NCBI RefSeq assembly: GCF_947489565.1
Contig: NZ_CANLEA010000007.1
Span: 238,158-302,157, forward strand
Source of the DNA: an uncultured Kordia sp.
Lineage (GTDB): Bacteria; Bacteroidota; Bacteroidia; Flavobacteriales; Flavobacteriaceae
Length of the DNA: 64,000 bases
Direction of reading: 5' to 3'
This document shows positions 33,453 through 41,382 of the stretch, piece after piece. The stretch's first letter is position 1. Each line of letters begins with the position of its first letter. The notes below the pieces were generated by a model. The model did not search any database and was not told where the DNA came from. It was given only the letters and a program-made list of their open reading frames with translations. The position numbers and the translations under genes were made by a program.

Positions 33453-34162
33453 CCTTTCTTAGCTATAGAATAATTGATGTATTTTTTCTTCATCCATACA
33501 TAGGCAAAGCAATCCATAAGTGGACCTAACAAACGATTCCATAAACCGTATTTGGCTTCTCCAGCAATTCGTGGAAAGTGTTGTACAGGAATTTGCTTAA
33601 TTTTTCCATCTTGCAATAAAATCATGGCAGGTAAAAAACGGTGCAATCCTTTAAACATCGGAATGCGTTTTGCATAGTCTGTTTTAATGATTTTTAATGG
33701 ACAACCTGTATCGTCCATACCATCTTTGGTAAAAGTTCTACGAATACCGTTGGCAATTTTTGAAGACATATTTTTTACAAACGAATCCTTTCGGTTGGCA
33801 CGAACGCCCGTTACCAAATCAAATTCGCCAATATGTTCTAGGAGTAAATCAAAATCAGCCGGCGCCGTTTGCAAATCGGAATCAATATACCCTACTAAGC
33901 TTGTCTCAGTATGGTCAAATCCAGCTTTAATTGCAGCGCTCAATCCGCGATTTTCAGCAAAACAAATGAAATTAAAAACGGTGCTATCGGCACAAATCTT
34001 TTCAATCATTTCCTGACTTTTATCTTTAGAGCCATCGTTTACAAACAAGACTTTGACAGGAATTTTTGCGGCTGCGGCATATGCGCCAAGCTCTTTTTCA
34101 ACTCTTTCTAAATTATCTTCTTCATTATAAACAGGAACGACAATCGTAAGTTCTTTATCCAT
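33449..34162 (-). CDS. GT2 family polyprenyl-phosphate sugar transferase
   Basis: A 237-residue glycosyltransferase of family 2, like ArnC or dolichol-phosphate mannose synthase. It begins 'ELTIVVPVYNEEDNLERV', has the metal-binding GYIDSDLQTAP near residue 95, and 'GVRANRKDSFVKNMSSKIAN' near 135. It ends without the C-terminal transmembrane pair found in GtrB-type enzymes, so it may depend on the LAB_N partner for the membrane. It is the first gene of the operon and should make the undecaprenyl-phosphate sugar used by the ArnT-like enzyme. Confidence 0.88.
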   Translation of the reverse strand: MDKELTIVVPVYNEEDNLERVEKELGAYAAAAKIPVKVLFVNDGSKDKSQEMIEKICADSTVFNFICFAENRGLSAAIKAGFDHTETSLVGYIDSDLQTAPADFDLLLEHIGEFDLVTGVRANRKDSFVKNMSSKIANGIRRTFTKDGMDDTGCPLKIIKTDYAKRIPMFKGLHRFLPAMILLQDGKIKQIPVQHFPRIAGEAKYGLWNRLLGPLMDCFAYVWMKKKYINYSIAKKG

Positions 34163-34203
34163 TGCTAAAACTTTGTTTCTATAAATAGCTTAAAAATTTG
34201 CGC

Positions 34204-34211
34204 CAAAGTTA
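34204..34211 (-). promoter_or_regulatory. Candidate -7 box, TAACTTTG, of the GT2 operon
   Basis: This is an exact TANNTTTG match on the minus strand, 41 bases upstream of the GT2 start. No -33 element is evident. Confidence 0.5.
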
Positions 34212-34260
34212 TAGTTTTTTTACAATATCGACTGTAAGAATGCGATTTAATGTAAATTTC

Positions 34261-34734
34261 TTAGCAACAACCTGAATTTGGATCGCGACCACCATTCATT
34301 TGCGCTTGCAATTCTGATAATTTTACTTTCGGTTTTTCTGCTGGAATTCCACAATTATCTTTGGCTAAGCAATCGGTTTGTTTAGTTGTTAATACAAAGT
34401 GATTATCTTGAAAATCCAAGCCATATTTTCCAATGGTTTCTGCTTGATATTCTACCTCAACTTCTAAATCTTGAATTCCTAATACTTTTTCAGAAAGTTC
34501 AATAATATGCATCAATTTCTTTGGTTCTAAACGATGATCTACATCATCTGCAGACCACAGTTGAAAGTTGACTACATGTTCTACACGAACAACGCCGCCA
34601 CAATCAATAAAATGTTTTGAAATCTGTCCAACTTCTGTTACGTGAAAATGACTTTCTACTTTTTGTGAGTTTGGTAAATAAAAATCTAATTGTTCTAATG
34701 TTTGTAAATGATTCTTTACTTCTGATAATTTCAT
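34261..34734 (-). CDS. DUF6428 family protein
   Basis: A 157-residue soluble protein of the DUF6428 group, recognised from 'HFHVTEVGQISKHFIDCGG' near residue 30 and 'VNFQLWSADDVDHRLEPKK' near 57. It ends in a Cys pair (SGCC) and has Cys at 121 and 127, so metal or metalloid binding is possible. The gene lies 19 bases after an ArsR repressor, a pairing that is common in Bacteroidota. No arsenate reductase or efflux pump is present within view. Confidence 0.8.
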   Translation of the reverse strand: MKLSEVKNHLQTLEQLDFYLPNSQKVESHFHVTEVGQISKHFIDCGGVVRVEHVVNFQLWSADDVDHRLEPKKLMHIIELSEKVLGIQDLEVEVEYQAETIGKYGLDFQDNHFVLTTKQTDCLAKDNCGIPAEKPKVKLSELQAQMNGGRDPNSGCC

Positions 34735-34753
34735 GAGTGTATGATATAAATAA

Positions 34754-35080
34754 TTAGCATTTTTTTGTTTGTGATAGGGAAGTCGTAATAGTATTTAAAT
34801 ACTGTAAAACTTCTTGCCATTTCTTCTGATTGATACAATAACAAATATTTTTCCCTGCAATTTCACCTTGAATCAATCCTACTTTCTTCAACTCTGATAA
34901 ATGTCTAGAAATTGTGGGTTGTGCCAACGGCAATTCCATCACAATATCATTACAAATACAGGAAGGACTTTTTGCTAAATAGTGCATAATTGATAAGCGT
35001 GCAGGATGTCCAAGCGCTTTTAATACTTCTGACATTGTATTTACTTCTTCTGAAAAGCCTACTGTTTTAGTTATTCCCAT
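34754..35080 (-). CDS. ArsR/SmtB-family transcriptional repressor
   Basis: A 108-residue winged-helix regulator. The recognition segment is 'LPLAQPTISRHLSELKKVGLI' at about residues 50-70, and the wing carries 'GKNICYCINQKKW'. The Cys-x-Cys in SPSCICND (about 36-40) sits at the alpha-3 position used for arsenic or cadmium sensing in ArsR. It is transcribed with the DUF6428 gene, so it probably represses that pair and responds to a metal or metalloid. No operator palindrome was clear to me. Confidence 0.88.
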   Translation of the reverse strand: MGITKTVGFSEEVNTMSEVLKALGHPARLSIMHYLAKSPSCICNDIVMELPLAQPTISRHLSELKKVGLIQGEIAGKNICYCINQKKWQEVLQYLNTITTSLSQTKKC

Positions 35081-35183
35081 ATTGCAATATTAAAATATGT
35101 TTTTGATTTGAGAAAGAAATAGCTGTTAAATTTTTAAAAAATTATATAAAAAGTCGTTCAAATAGATTGACTATTGGGAATAA

Positions 35184-35215
35184 AAAAAGGGAGGCCCTAC
35201 CATAAACCTCCCTTT
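35184..35215 (-). terminator. Minus-strand terminator in a gene-free region
   Basis: The stem AAAGGGAGG/CCTCCCTTT is followed by seven T only on the minus strand. No ORF feeds it, so it could end a small RNA or limit read-through into arsR. Confidence 0.75.
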
Positions 35216-35285
35216 AGAAAAGTTGTATTTGCATACAACCTAGTAAAAACTCGTTTCCGAATTTTTATTTGCTGTTTTTTAAACT

Positions 35286-35319
35286 CATGTATAGTTTTTC
35301 GGCTTAAAAATTATACATG
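35286..35319. other. Strong 14-bp hairpin, possible small RNA element
   Basis: CATGTATAGTTTTT pairs with AAAAATTATACATG with a single G-U wobble on the plus strand and a six-base loop, CGGCTT. No T-run follows, so it is not a normal terminator. Confidence 0.6.
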
Positions 35320-35544
35320 TATTTAAAAGTTGATTGTTATACATCAGAATCATAAGAGATTAGTGATGTATTCTGCGGGTAAAACTATTGAATAAGAGAG
35401 AGAAATACTTAAAATTTGAAGTTCTTTCTACAAACTCCCCATTTTATCGATTAATGCTATAAATTGTAGGAAATATCTATAGTAAAAAAATACTTTTTTG
35501 ATGAAGTTGTATGAAAAATGAATTTAAGATACCATATAAAAACA

Positions 35545-35582
35545 AAAAGACCGTATCTATTTTTCAAGATACGGTTCTTTAA
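35545..35582 (-). terminator. Second terminator-like hairpin in the gene-free region
   Basis: AAAGACCGTATCT pairs with AGATACGGTTCTTT with one wobble. On the minus strand it is followed by TTTTTGTTTTT. It lies 360 bases past the end of the 35943 gene. Confidence 0.72.
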
Positions 35583-35942
35583 GTATCGTTATATACTAGT
35601 TACCTAAAAGGATAGGTCAAATCTATAGATTTAGTATTCTTTTCTTAATTCATCTAGCTAAAAAAACTGTTTGCTCGTTGAAAGGTAATTTTTTTCGACA
35701 GCGCGCGCTAAATGACAGAAAATATCCCGCTATACTACAATGTATCAATGCGATACATATCCCTTATAAAAGAAGTAAGGGGAACTTTTCCCAAAGTTCC
35801 CCAAAGTATAGTGGATTCCCCTAAATCCCTAAAACTGTATTGCATGTACCAAATGTAGGCAGAAGTCTTAAGTATGGGATAAGGTGTCGTATTATAAAAG
35901 CTACGGTAAAACCGTAAAAGCAATTTTTCGGGTAGTTTTTTG

Positions 35943-37127
35943 CTATGTTTTTAAGCAATGTAAGAGCACTTTATTTTCTGATAATAAGGTAGTTGCGAAC
36001 AGGAAATCAGTACCTCCATCAGCAACTGTTAATTTTTTGCGAATTGTTGCAACTGACACCGGAAAATTGCGTGTTGTGATGTTTGCTTTGGATAAATGTA
36101 ATTCTTTTTTGAAAATCTTTTTGTTGAAAGGCACTATTTTTTGGATTTCAAAACGTCTTCCAGGAAAATCAATCAATGAATCAGAAGTGTATAAGTGTGA
36201 ATGCGGATGTAATTTTTCTAACTGAAACGAATTGGCAATACTTATAAATCCACCAGCTTTCATAATAGCAGCATTGGGTTCATATAAATACTTTTTGGGA
36301 AGTCCATACTGTACTTCTTGATGCTTTTCATCTGAAAGTTGAAAGTTGAAAAATTCATCTTCTTTGTGGGTCAGATTGACAGTTTTAATGGAAACCTGTG
36401 TTGTTTGCTGTTTTGTGTCAATCAACCATAATAATTCTTTAACTTCATTTTGTACAGCCACGACATGAATCTCTTTTACATTGTTTAAAACTCGTAAACC
36501 ATTCGTTATATCTAACAAAGGCGATGTTTTAATTAAGATAGTAGTAGCATGCTTGGCAAGTAGTTCTTGATGCGTAACGACATCAGGCAAACAATCTTCC
36601 AATAAAAATACTTTTCCTTTGACATCATTTCTCCGAGAAGGATCAATATAAATACAATCGTAAGTTTGTGAAGTCTGCTGCAAATACGCTATTCCATCTT
36701 CTGCTACAGTCTGAATATTATTGACTTCAAGTATTTTATAATTATGAGTGACAATTTCTGAAAGTTTCTGCGAAATTTCACAATGTGTAACTTCTGGAAA
36801 ATGTTTAGAAAACGCGTAGCAATCAACTCCAAAACCTCCTGTAAGATCAATTAATGAGTTTCCTGTGACCAATGAAGCTTTATAATTGGCTGTTTGTTCA
36901 GAAGAAGTTTGCTCAATATTGAGCTTGTTTGGATAATATATTTGTTCTGAAGAAAACCAAGTTGGTAATTTTTTTTCGCACCTGACTTTTGCCTGAATTT
37001 GTTCCATAATCTCCGCAAATGGAATGGCTAAAACCTCTTTATGTTTTAGTAAAAGCTTGGTAGGATCATCTTTTAAATGATCGTTGATAAATTGTTGAAT
37101 TTCAGATTGAAGTAAAGCTAAGTTCAA
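35943..37127 (-). CDS. Class I SAM methyltransferase with THUMP-like domain
   Basis: A 394-residue putative RNA or protein methyltransferase. Motif I is 'LIDLTGGFGVDCYAF' near residue 92 and the acidic motif IV region is 'CIYIDPSRRND' near 155, the DPxR form found in the THUMP-like group. The C-terminal third, including 'FPGRRFEIQKIVPFNKKIFKKEL', matches the THUMP-like C-terminal domain. The substrate is not established. It is 3 bases from the AI-2E permease gene, so both are probably in one operon. Confidence 0.87.
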   Translation of the reverse strand: MNLALLQSEIQQFINDHLKDDPTKLLLKHKEVLAIPFAEIMEQIQAKVRCEKKLPTWFSSEQIYYPNKLNIEQTSSEQTANYKASLVTGNSLIDLTGGFGVDCYAFSKHFPEVTHCEISQKLSEIVTHNYKILEVNNIQTVAEDGIAYLQQTSQTYDCIYIDPSRRNDVKGKVFLLEDCLPDVVTHQELLAKHATTILIKTSPLLDITNGLRVLNNVKEIHVVAVQNEVKELLWLIDTKQQTTQVSIKTVNLTHKEDEFFNFQLSDEKHQEVQYGLPKKYLYEPNAAIMKAGGFISIANSFQLEKLHPHSHLYTSDSLIDFPGRRFEIQKIVPFNKKIFKKELHLSKANITTRNFPVSVATIRKKLTVADGGTDFLFATTLLSENKVLLHCLKT

Positions 37128-37130
37128 GAA

Positions 37131-38240
37131 TTAAATATCTTTAGTAATCGATTGCACAATTTTGTTATCGGATAAAAATTCTTTCAGAATTACTTTGATA
37201 GCTGTATACGAAGGAATCGCTACAACCATTCCGATGATTCCGAATAAAATTCCCCAAATAATAATGACCAAGAAAATTTCCAACGGATGTGATTTTACAG
37301 AACTTGAAAATATTAAGGGTTGACTTATGAAGTTATCAATCAATTGTCCGGCAAGGAAAAAGATCATAACACCGATAGTATTGGGTAAAATTACGGTGCT
37401 AAAATTATCAATAATAACACCAGAAGCATCTGTTTCTATACTACTTGTAACACATAAAATCATCATCAATACACCACTAATTAAAGGTCCGACATACGGA
37501 ATAAGATTTAGCAATGCACATAAAAAGGCAATCACAATGGCGTTGTCAATTCCAAAAATTAAGAGCGCAACCGTATAAATAATAAACAGAATGAGGATTT
37601 GAAACAACAATCCTACAAAGTATCTGGATAGTAAATCTTTGATCTTTTCAAACGATCGTGCCCATCGATCTTCTTTATTATTAGGAACCAACACCAATAC
37701 ACTGTCCTGTAGCAATTTGCTATCTTTTAGTAAAAAGAAGGAGATGAAAAGTACTGAAAGAAGTCCAATACTAAAACTACCCAAACCACTGATTAATGAA
37801 TTGAAAAAACTAGGAATGAACGAAAAATCTAATTTTGAAAACAGCTTAGATTCTTCAATTGGAGGTACAACTGCGTCTTTTCCGTGGAAATATTTATATC
37901 CTTCGGAATACATATTTTTCACATTTCCTTCCAATTCAGTTATGTCATACAAAGCGAGTTTTGTTCCTTGATCTTCAATTAAAGGAATAAAAAGCGCAAC
38001 AAGTCCTATGAATTGACTTATTAAGAATATCATTGTGAAAATAGCAGCCAATGTATTGCTAAACTTTAAGCGTTTCTTCAAAAATTGTACAATTGGTCGT
38101 CCGAGCAATGATATTACTGCCGCAATTGTTATATACACTAACACCATCTGAATTTTATGAAAGAAATATAGTATCAAAAACGCACCGAGAATAATTGCTA
38201 CAGCTTTTAAAATACCATTGGCTATTGTGTTAGAAGTCAT
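37131..38240 (-). CDS. AI-2E family transporter
   Basis: A 369-residue membrane protein with seven to eight helices of the AI-2E/PerM exporter family. Features are the paired N-terminal helices, a soluble insert at about residues 90-150, 'LSRYFVGLLFQILILFIIYTVAL' type helices and 'LLNLIPYVGPLISGV' near residue 242, a family hallmark. Family members include autoinducer-2 exporters and sodium/proton antiporters, so the substrate remains open. Confidence 0.9.
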   Translation of the reverse strand: MTSNTIANGILKAVAIILGAFLILYFFHKIQMVLVYITIAAVISLLGRPIVQFLKKRLKFSNTLAAIFTMIFLISQFIGLVALFIPLIEDQGTKLALYDITELEGNVKNMYSEGYKYFHGKDAVVPPIEESKLFSKLDFSFIPSFFNSLISGLGSFSIGLLSVLFISFFLLKDSKLLQDSVLVLVPNNKEDRWARSFEKIKDLLSRYFVGLLFQILILFIIYTVALLIFGIDNAIVIAFLCALLNLIPYVGPLISGVLMMILCVTSSIETDASGVIIDNFSTVILPNTIGVMIFFLAGQLIDNFISQPLIFSSSVKSHPLEIFLVIIIWGILFGIIGMVVAIPSYTAIKVILKEFLSDNKIVQSITKDI

Positions 38241-38276
38241 ATTTGCGGATTTGATATTAAAATTACTATTTAAAAA

Positions 38277-38789
38277 TCATTTTGCAAGATATTGTCTTGT
38301 AATTTCATACAATACAATATTGGTCGCTTGCACAACATTCATACTACTGTTTTGCCCAAACATCTCAATATGTGTGATGACATCAGATTCATAGATGGTT
38401 TCTGGGTTTACACCAAAGTTTTCATCACCAATGACCAAAGCAATCTTTTCAAACTTTGAAAAATCTAGTGTGTGAATGGATTGACTTTTTTCTGTAATTT
38501 CTAATGATATAATTGTGTAATTCTCTTCTTTGAGTTTTAAAATAACAGGATGAATGTCTTCTTGAATTTCAAAAGGAACTACTTTTTCGGTAGCGCGAGA
38601 AGTTTTCGTCATTTTTCTGCCAAACACAGGAATGTTCTCCCCACAAAATATAATTTTTTCTACACCAAAAGCATCACAAATACGAAACAACGAACCAATA
38701 TTTGGCGCATTGGAAACTTGATCGGACACCAACGTAATAGGAAATCTGCGTTTCTCAAAATTAGTAGTATAATGGGTGAGTTGTGACAT
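38277..38789 (-). CDS. TrmH/SpoU-type RNA methyltransferase
   Basis: A 170-residue SPOUT methyltransferase, probably a tRNA 2'-O-ribose methylase. The three family motifs are visible: 'VSNAPNIGSLFRICDAFG' (motif 1, near residue 25), 'ALVIGDENFGV' (motif 2, near 116) and 'SSMNVVQATNIVLYE' (motif 3, near 150). No N-terminal substrate domain is present, so it resembles TrmL-size enzymes. The exact tRNA position is not decided. Confidence 0.9.
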   Translation of the reverse strand: MSQLTHYTTNFEKRRFPITLVSDQVSNAPNIGSLFRICDAFGVEKIIFCGENIPVFGRKMTKTSRATEKVVPFEIQEDIHPVILKLKEENYTIISLEITEKSQSIHTLDFSKFEKIALVIGDENFGVNPETIYESDVITHIEMFGQNSSMNVVQATNIVLYEITRQYLAK

Positions 38790-38797
38790 ATTTAGAA

Positions 38798-39139
38798 CTA
38801 AGAATTTGACTTTAAATGATTGATATAATTTGTCAATAAACCTTCAATTTGCTTTGCTGCTACTGGATTTGCAGAATGCACATAAAACTCAAGATTTTTG
38901 ATGTCTAAACCAGAAGTATATACTAGCCATTTTGCTGCTGCATAACCATCTTCAGCAACTTCTCCGTTGGCATTCAAGCCTAAATCGTTATCAAAACTAA
39001 TATACTTAGGAAGTCCGTTGGCTTCAATATAAGCAACAAACTTTTCATACGTACGTACAATCACAAAATTATAGTCATCAGGATTTCTGTATACCATTTC
39101 AGGCACACGAATATCATCTAAAAAAAGGTTGTAACTCAT
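38798..39139 (-). CDS. Cyclic-phosphate processing receiver-domain protein
   Basis: A 113-residue single-domain protein of the cREC family. The N-terminus 'YNLFLDDIRVPE' holds the paired Asp of a receiver fold, and 'ISFDNDLGLNANGEVAEDGYAAAKWL' carries the second acidic group. The family was described as receiver-like domains predicted to process cyclic phosphates, so it is probably not a phosphorelay protein. It precedes trmH-like and follows a small zinc-ribbon membrane gene on the same strand. Confidence 0.82.
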   Translation of the reverse strand: MSYNLFLDDIRVPEMVYRNPDDYNFVIVRTYEKFVAYIEANGLPKYISFDNDLGLNANGEVAEDGYAAAKWLVYTSGLDIKNLEFYVHSANPVAAKQIEGLLTNYINHLKSNS

Positions 39140-39151
39140 TTTGATGAAGAT

Positions 39152-39490
39152 TTAATCAATCATTAATTTATTAAAATCACTAACTTTTTTTCGTTCGTTG
39201 TACCACGCTAATGCAGGAATTCCGAAGGTAACAGGACTTGCAATAAATCCTATATTCCATAAAACAATCGTTCCTGCAATTGCAATAGCTACTGCAATCA
39301 ATAAAACGGTCGTATTCATTTCTCCATGAAGTCGATTTATATGTTTTTTGGTATGTTTTCCACAGTGTTTACAACGTTCATTGAATTCCGTACCAATTTC
39401 ACCTTTTAAATCATATCTATTGTTAGAAGCTACTTTTAGGTAATTAATTTTACCACAAGAATAGGAAGCACAGTAATAACCAAGTTTCAT
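39152..39490 (-). CDS. Small zinc-ribbon membrane protein
   Basis: A 112-residue protein of unknown family. C7, C12, C40 and C43 could form a zinc ribbon (the second pair is CKHC). One long or two short hydrophobic helices lie at about residues 61-95, and the C-terminus is charged. It sits between the cREC and DUF4159 genes on the same strand, 13 and 19 bases away. Confidence 0.65.
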   Translation of the reverse strand: MKLGYYCASYSCGKINYLKVASNNRYDLKGEIGTEFNERCKHCGKHTKKHINRLHGEMNTTVLLIAVAIAIAGTIVLWNIGFIASPVTFGIPALAWYNERKKVSDFNKLMID

Positions 39491-39509
39491 GTTTTTTGGA
39501 AGATTTTAA

Positions 39510-40151
39510 TTAATGTTTAAAAGCATAGTTGACAATATTAGCGCCCATTTGCAAAGCTTTCAAACGAACCTCATCAGAATCGTTGTGAATTTCTTTATTT
39601 TCCCAACCATCGCCTAAATCACTTTCAAATGTAAACAATAATACCAATCTGTTTTCATAAAATAATCCCATAGCCTGCGGACGCAAACCGTCGTGCTCAT
39701 GAATTTTTGGCAATCCTTTTGGGAAGGAATACGGTTGCTTAAAAATAGGATGTGTGGCAGGAATTTCTCGTAATTCTTGGTTTGGAAAAACCTTTTTCAA
39801 CTCTTTTCGTATGTATTGATTCATTCCGTAATTATCATCAATATGTACAAAACCACCCGAAGTTAAATACTTACGTAGATTTTCGGCGTCATCTTCTGAG
39901 AAAAATACATTTCCATGCCCTGTCATATGCACAAACGGAAACTGAAACAAATCAGTGCTTCCAACTTCTACCGTTTGCGGTTTGGCTTTAATGGCTGTGT
40001 TTATATTTTGATTGCAAAACGTGATCAAATTTGGCAATGCTGTCGGATTTGAATACCAATCACCACCACCAGAATATTTTAAAATGGCAATTTCTTGTGT
40101 ATGTGCGAGCGAAAAACTCAATAAAAATAAAAATATCGTAAGCTTCTTCAT
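39510..40151 (-). CDS. Exported DUF4159 protein
   Basis: A 213-residue protein with a signal peptide ending near AHTQ. I use the ATG at 40151 because it begins MKKLTIFLFL; a longer frame extends upstream over the neighbouring promoter and is unlikely. The DUF4159 domain, a GATase1-like fold, shows 'YSGGGDWYSNPTALPNL', 'FVHMTGHGNVFFSEDDAENLRKYL' and 'GGFVHIDDNYGMN'. DUF4159 proteins are often linked to MoxR/DUF58 operons, but none is here. Role unknown. Confidence 0.87.
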   Translation of the reverse strand: MKKLTIFLFLLSFSLAHTQEIAILKYSGGGDWYSNPTALPNLITFCNQNINTAIKAKPQTVEVGSTDLFQFPFVHMTGHGNVFFSEDDAENLRKYLTSGGFVHIDDNYGMNQYIRKELKKVFPNQELREIPATHPIFKQPYSFPKGLPKIHEHDGLRPQAMGLFYENRLVLLFTFESDLGDGWENKEIHNDSDEVRLKALQMGANIVNYAFKH

Positions 40152-40191
40152 GTAAAATCGTCTTATGTACTGCAAGGTAAACTTTAAGATT

Positions 40192-40935
40192 ATGAAACGA
40201 AAATATTTAATAACACTTTCACTTTTTACACTCGTATTTTTAGCTTCTTTTACAAATTTGATTGATAAAAAACACAAACCTGTAGTAGTTTTAGAACTAT
40301 TTACATCACAAGGGTGTTCTAGTTGTCCAAGCGCAGATGTGTTGTTGGAAACAGTAGGAAAGGAGTTTACAGGCGACAATGTATTTACCTTATCGTATCA
40401 TGTTGATTATTGGAATTATATAGGCTGGACAGATCCGTTTAGTCAAAAAGAATATACGCAAAAGCAACGTTCCTATGCGCAAAAATTTAGAGACAATCAA
40501 ATTTATACGCCAGCAGTAATTGTCAATGGTCAAGAGCATTTTGTGGGTTCAAACCGTGCAAAAATGTATGCAAAAATCAAAGAATACAAACAGAAGTCTT
40601 CTCAGTATGATATTTCGCTTAGCGCGATAGAAAACGCATCAAAAACCATCAAATTTAATTACAAAATTGACGGGAACTTATCAGATACAAAAGCACGTGT
40701 TGTGTTGGCAATCAAAGAACGCACCACAAAAGTAAAACGTGGAGAAAACGCTCGTAGAACCTTAAAAAATCATAATATAGTTGTCAATGAACGCTATCTA
40801 ACAAATGTTGCTACAAAAGGAACGACTACAATTGACATTCCTAAAATTGTATCAAAAGACGATACTTTAAGTGTTTTTCTAATTCTTGAAAATAAGCAGA
40901 AAGATATTTTGAGTGCACAGAAGTTGGAATTTTAG
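40192..40935 (+). CDS. DUF1223 thioredoxin-fold protein
   Basis: A 247-residue exported protein. I start at ATG 40192, which begins MKRKYLITLSLF, a signal-anchor or signal peptide, instead of 40165. The DUF1223 domain has a thioredoxin-like active site 'LELFTSQGCSSCPSADVLL' near residue 30, 'YHVDYWNYIGWTDPF' and 'YTPAVIVNGQ' with the cis-Pro. It may act as a periplasmic redox protein. It is divergent from the DUF4159 gene by 40 bases. Confidence 0.88.
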   Translation: MKRKYLITLSLFTLVFLASFTNLIDKKHKPVVVLELFTSQGCSSCPSADVLLETVGKEFTGDNVFTLSYHVDYWNYIGWTDPFSQKEYTQKQRSYAQKFRDNQIYTPAVIVNGQEHFVGSNRAKMYAKIKEYKQKSSQYDISLSAIENASKTIKFNYKIDGNLSDTKARVVLAIKERTTKVKRGENARRTLKNHNIVVNERYLTNVATKGTTTIDIPKIVSKDDTLSVFLILENKQKDILSAQKLEF

Positions 40936-40999
40936 TATCGGCTTTGCCTGTTAGAAGGTTAGATGCGCTTCGCTGTTAGAACGCACTTCGTACTTTTAG

Positions 41000-41250
41000 T
41001 ATTGCTTCGCTTTTTGATCGCTTTGCTTTTGATCGCTTTGCTTTTTGATCGCTTTGCTTTTTGATCGCTTTGCTTTTGATCGCTTTGCTTTTTGATCGCT
41101 TTGCTTTTTGATCGCTTCGCTTTTTGATCGCTTTGCTTTTTGATCGCTTTGCTTTTTGATCGCTTTGCTTTTTGATCGCTTCGCTTTTTGATCGCTTCGC
41201 TTTTTGATCGCTTCGCTTTTTGATCGCTTCGCTTTTTGATCGCTTCGCGT
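41000..41250. repeat. 16-bp minisatellite, 15 copies
   Basis: The unit GATCGCTTYGCTTTTT recurs with GATC at 41016, 41031, 41047 and onward to 41238. Two units are 15 bases long, and Y is T in the left part and C in most of the right part. It lies between the convergent ends of the DUF1223 and rsmE genes. Degenerate relatives occur at 40938 and 63577 (TCGGCTTTGCC). Confidence 0.95.
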
Positions 41251-41308
41251 GTTATCTTAAAATACTTTTACATTCAACATTCAACATTCAACATTTAGCA
41301 TTTCTCAA

Positions 41309-41354
41309 ACGTCACTTCGAGTGAATTTGCAACGCAAATTTGTATCGAGAAGTA
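41309..41354 (+). repeat. Dispersed hairpin repeat, copy 3
   Basis: CGTCACTTCGAGTG and TGTATCGAGAAGTA enclose the perfect stem AATTTGC-AAC-GCAAATT. Same family as 3256 and 20601. Confidence 0.87.
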
Positions 41355-41382
41355 CTATGAATATAAATCCAACTTTTAATAA

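Larger units (their letters stand above)
35081..35942. other. 862-base non-coding region with hairpins
   Basis: I find no convincing gene here. The 62-codon frame at 35735-35923 lacks coding character. The stretch holds two terminators (35184, 35545), a 14-bp stem with loop CGGCTT (35286-35319), a 9-bp stem GGGGAACTT/AAGTTCCCC (35779-35802) and the palindrome ACGGTAAAACCGT near 35904. One or more small RNAs on the minus strand would explain the two terminators. Confidence 0.6.
40936..41382. other. 447-base gene-free region made of repeats
   Basis: It holds degenerate GCTTTGC/GTTAGA words, the minisatellite, a CATTCAA array (41271-41295) and a dispersed hairpin repeat. I see no gene. Confidence 0.85.

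Noticed and set aside
35735..35923. 62-codon minus-strand frame in the non-coding region
   Set aside because: It overlaps a 9-bp stem and a palindrome and has no recognisable domain or coding-like composition.
41016..41250. Array resembling CRISPR
   Set aside because: The unit is 16 bases with no unique spacers between units and no cas genes, so it is a minisatellite.
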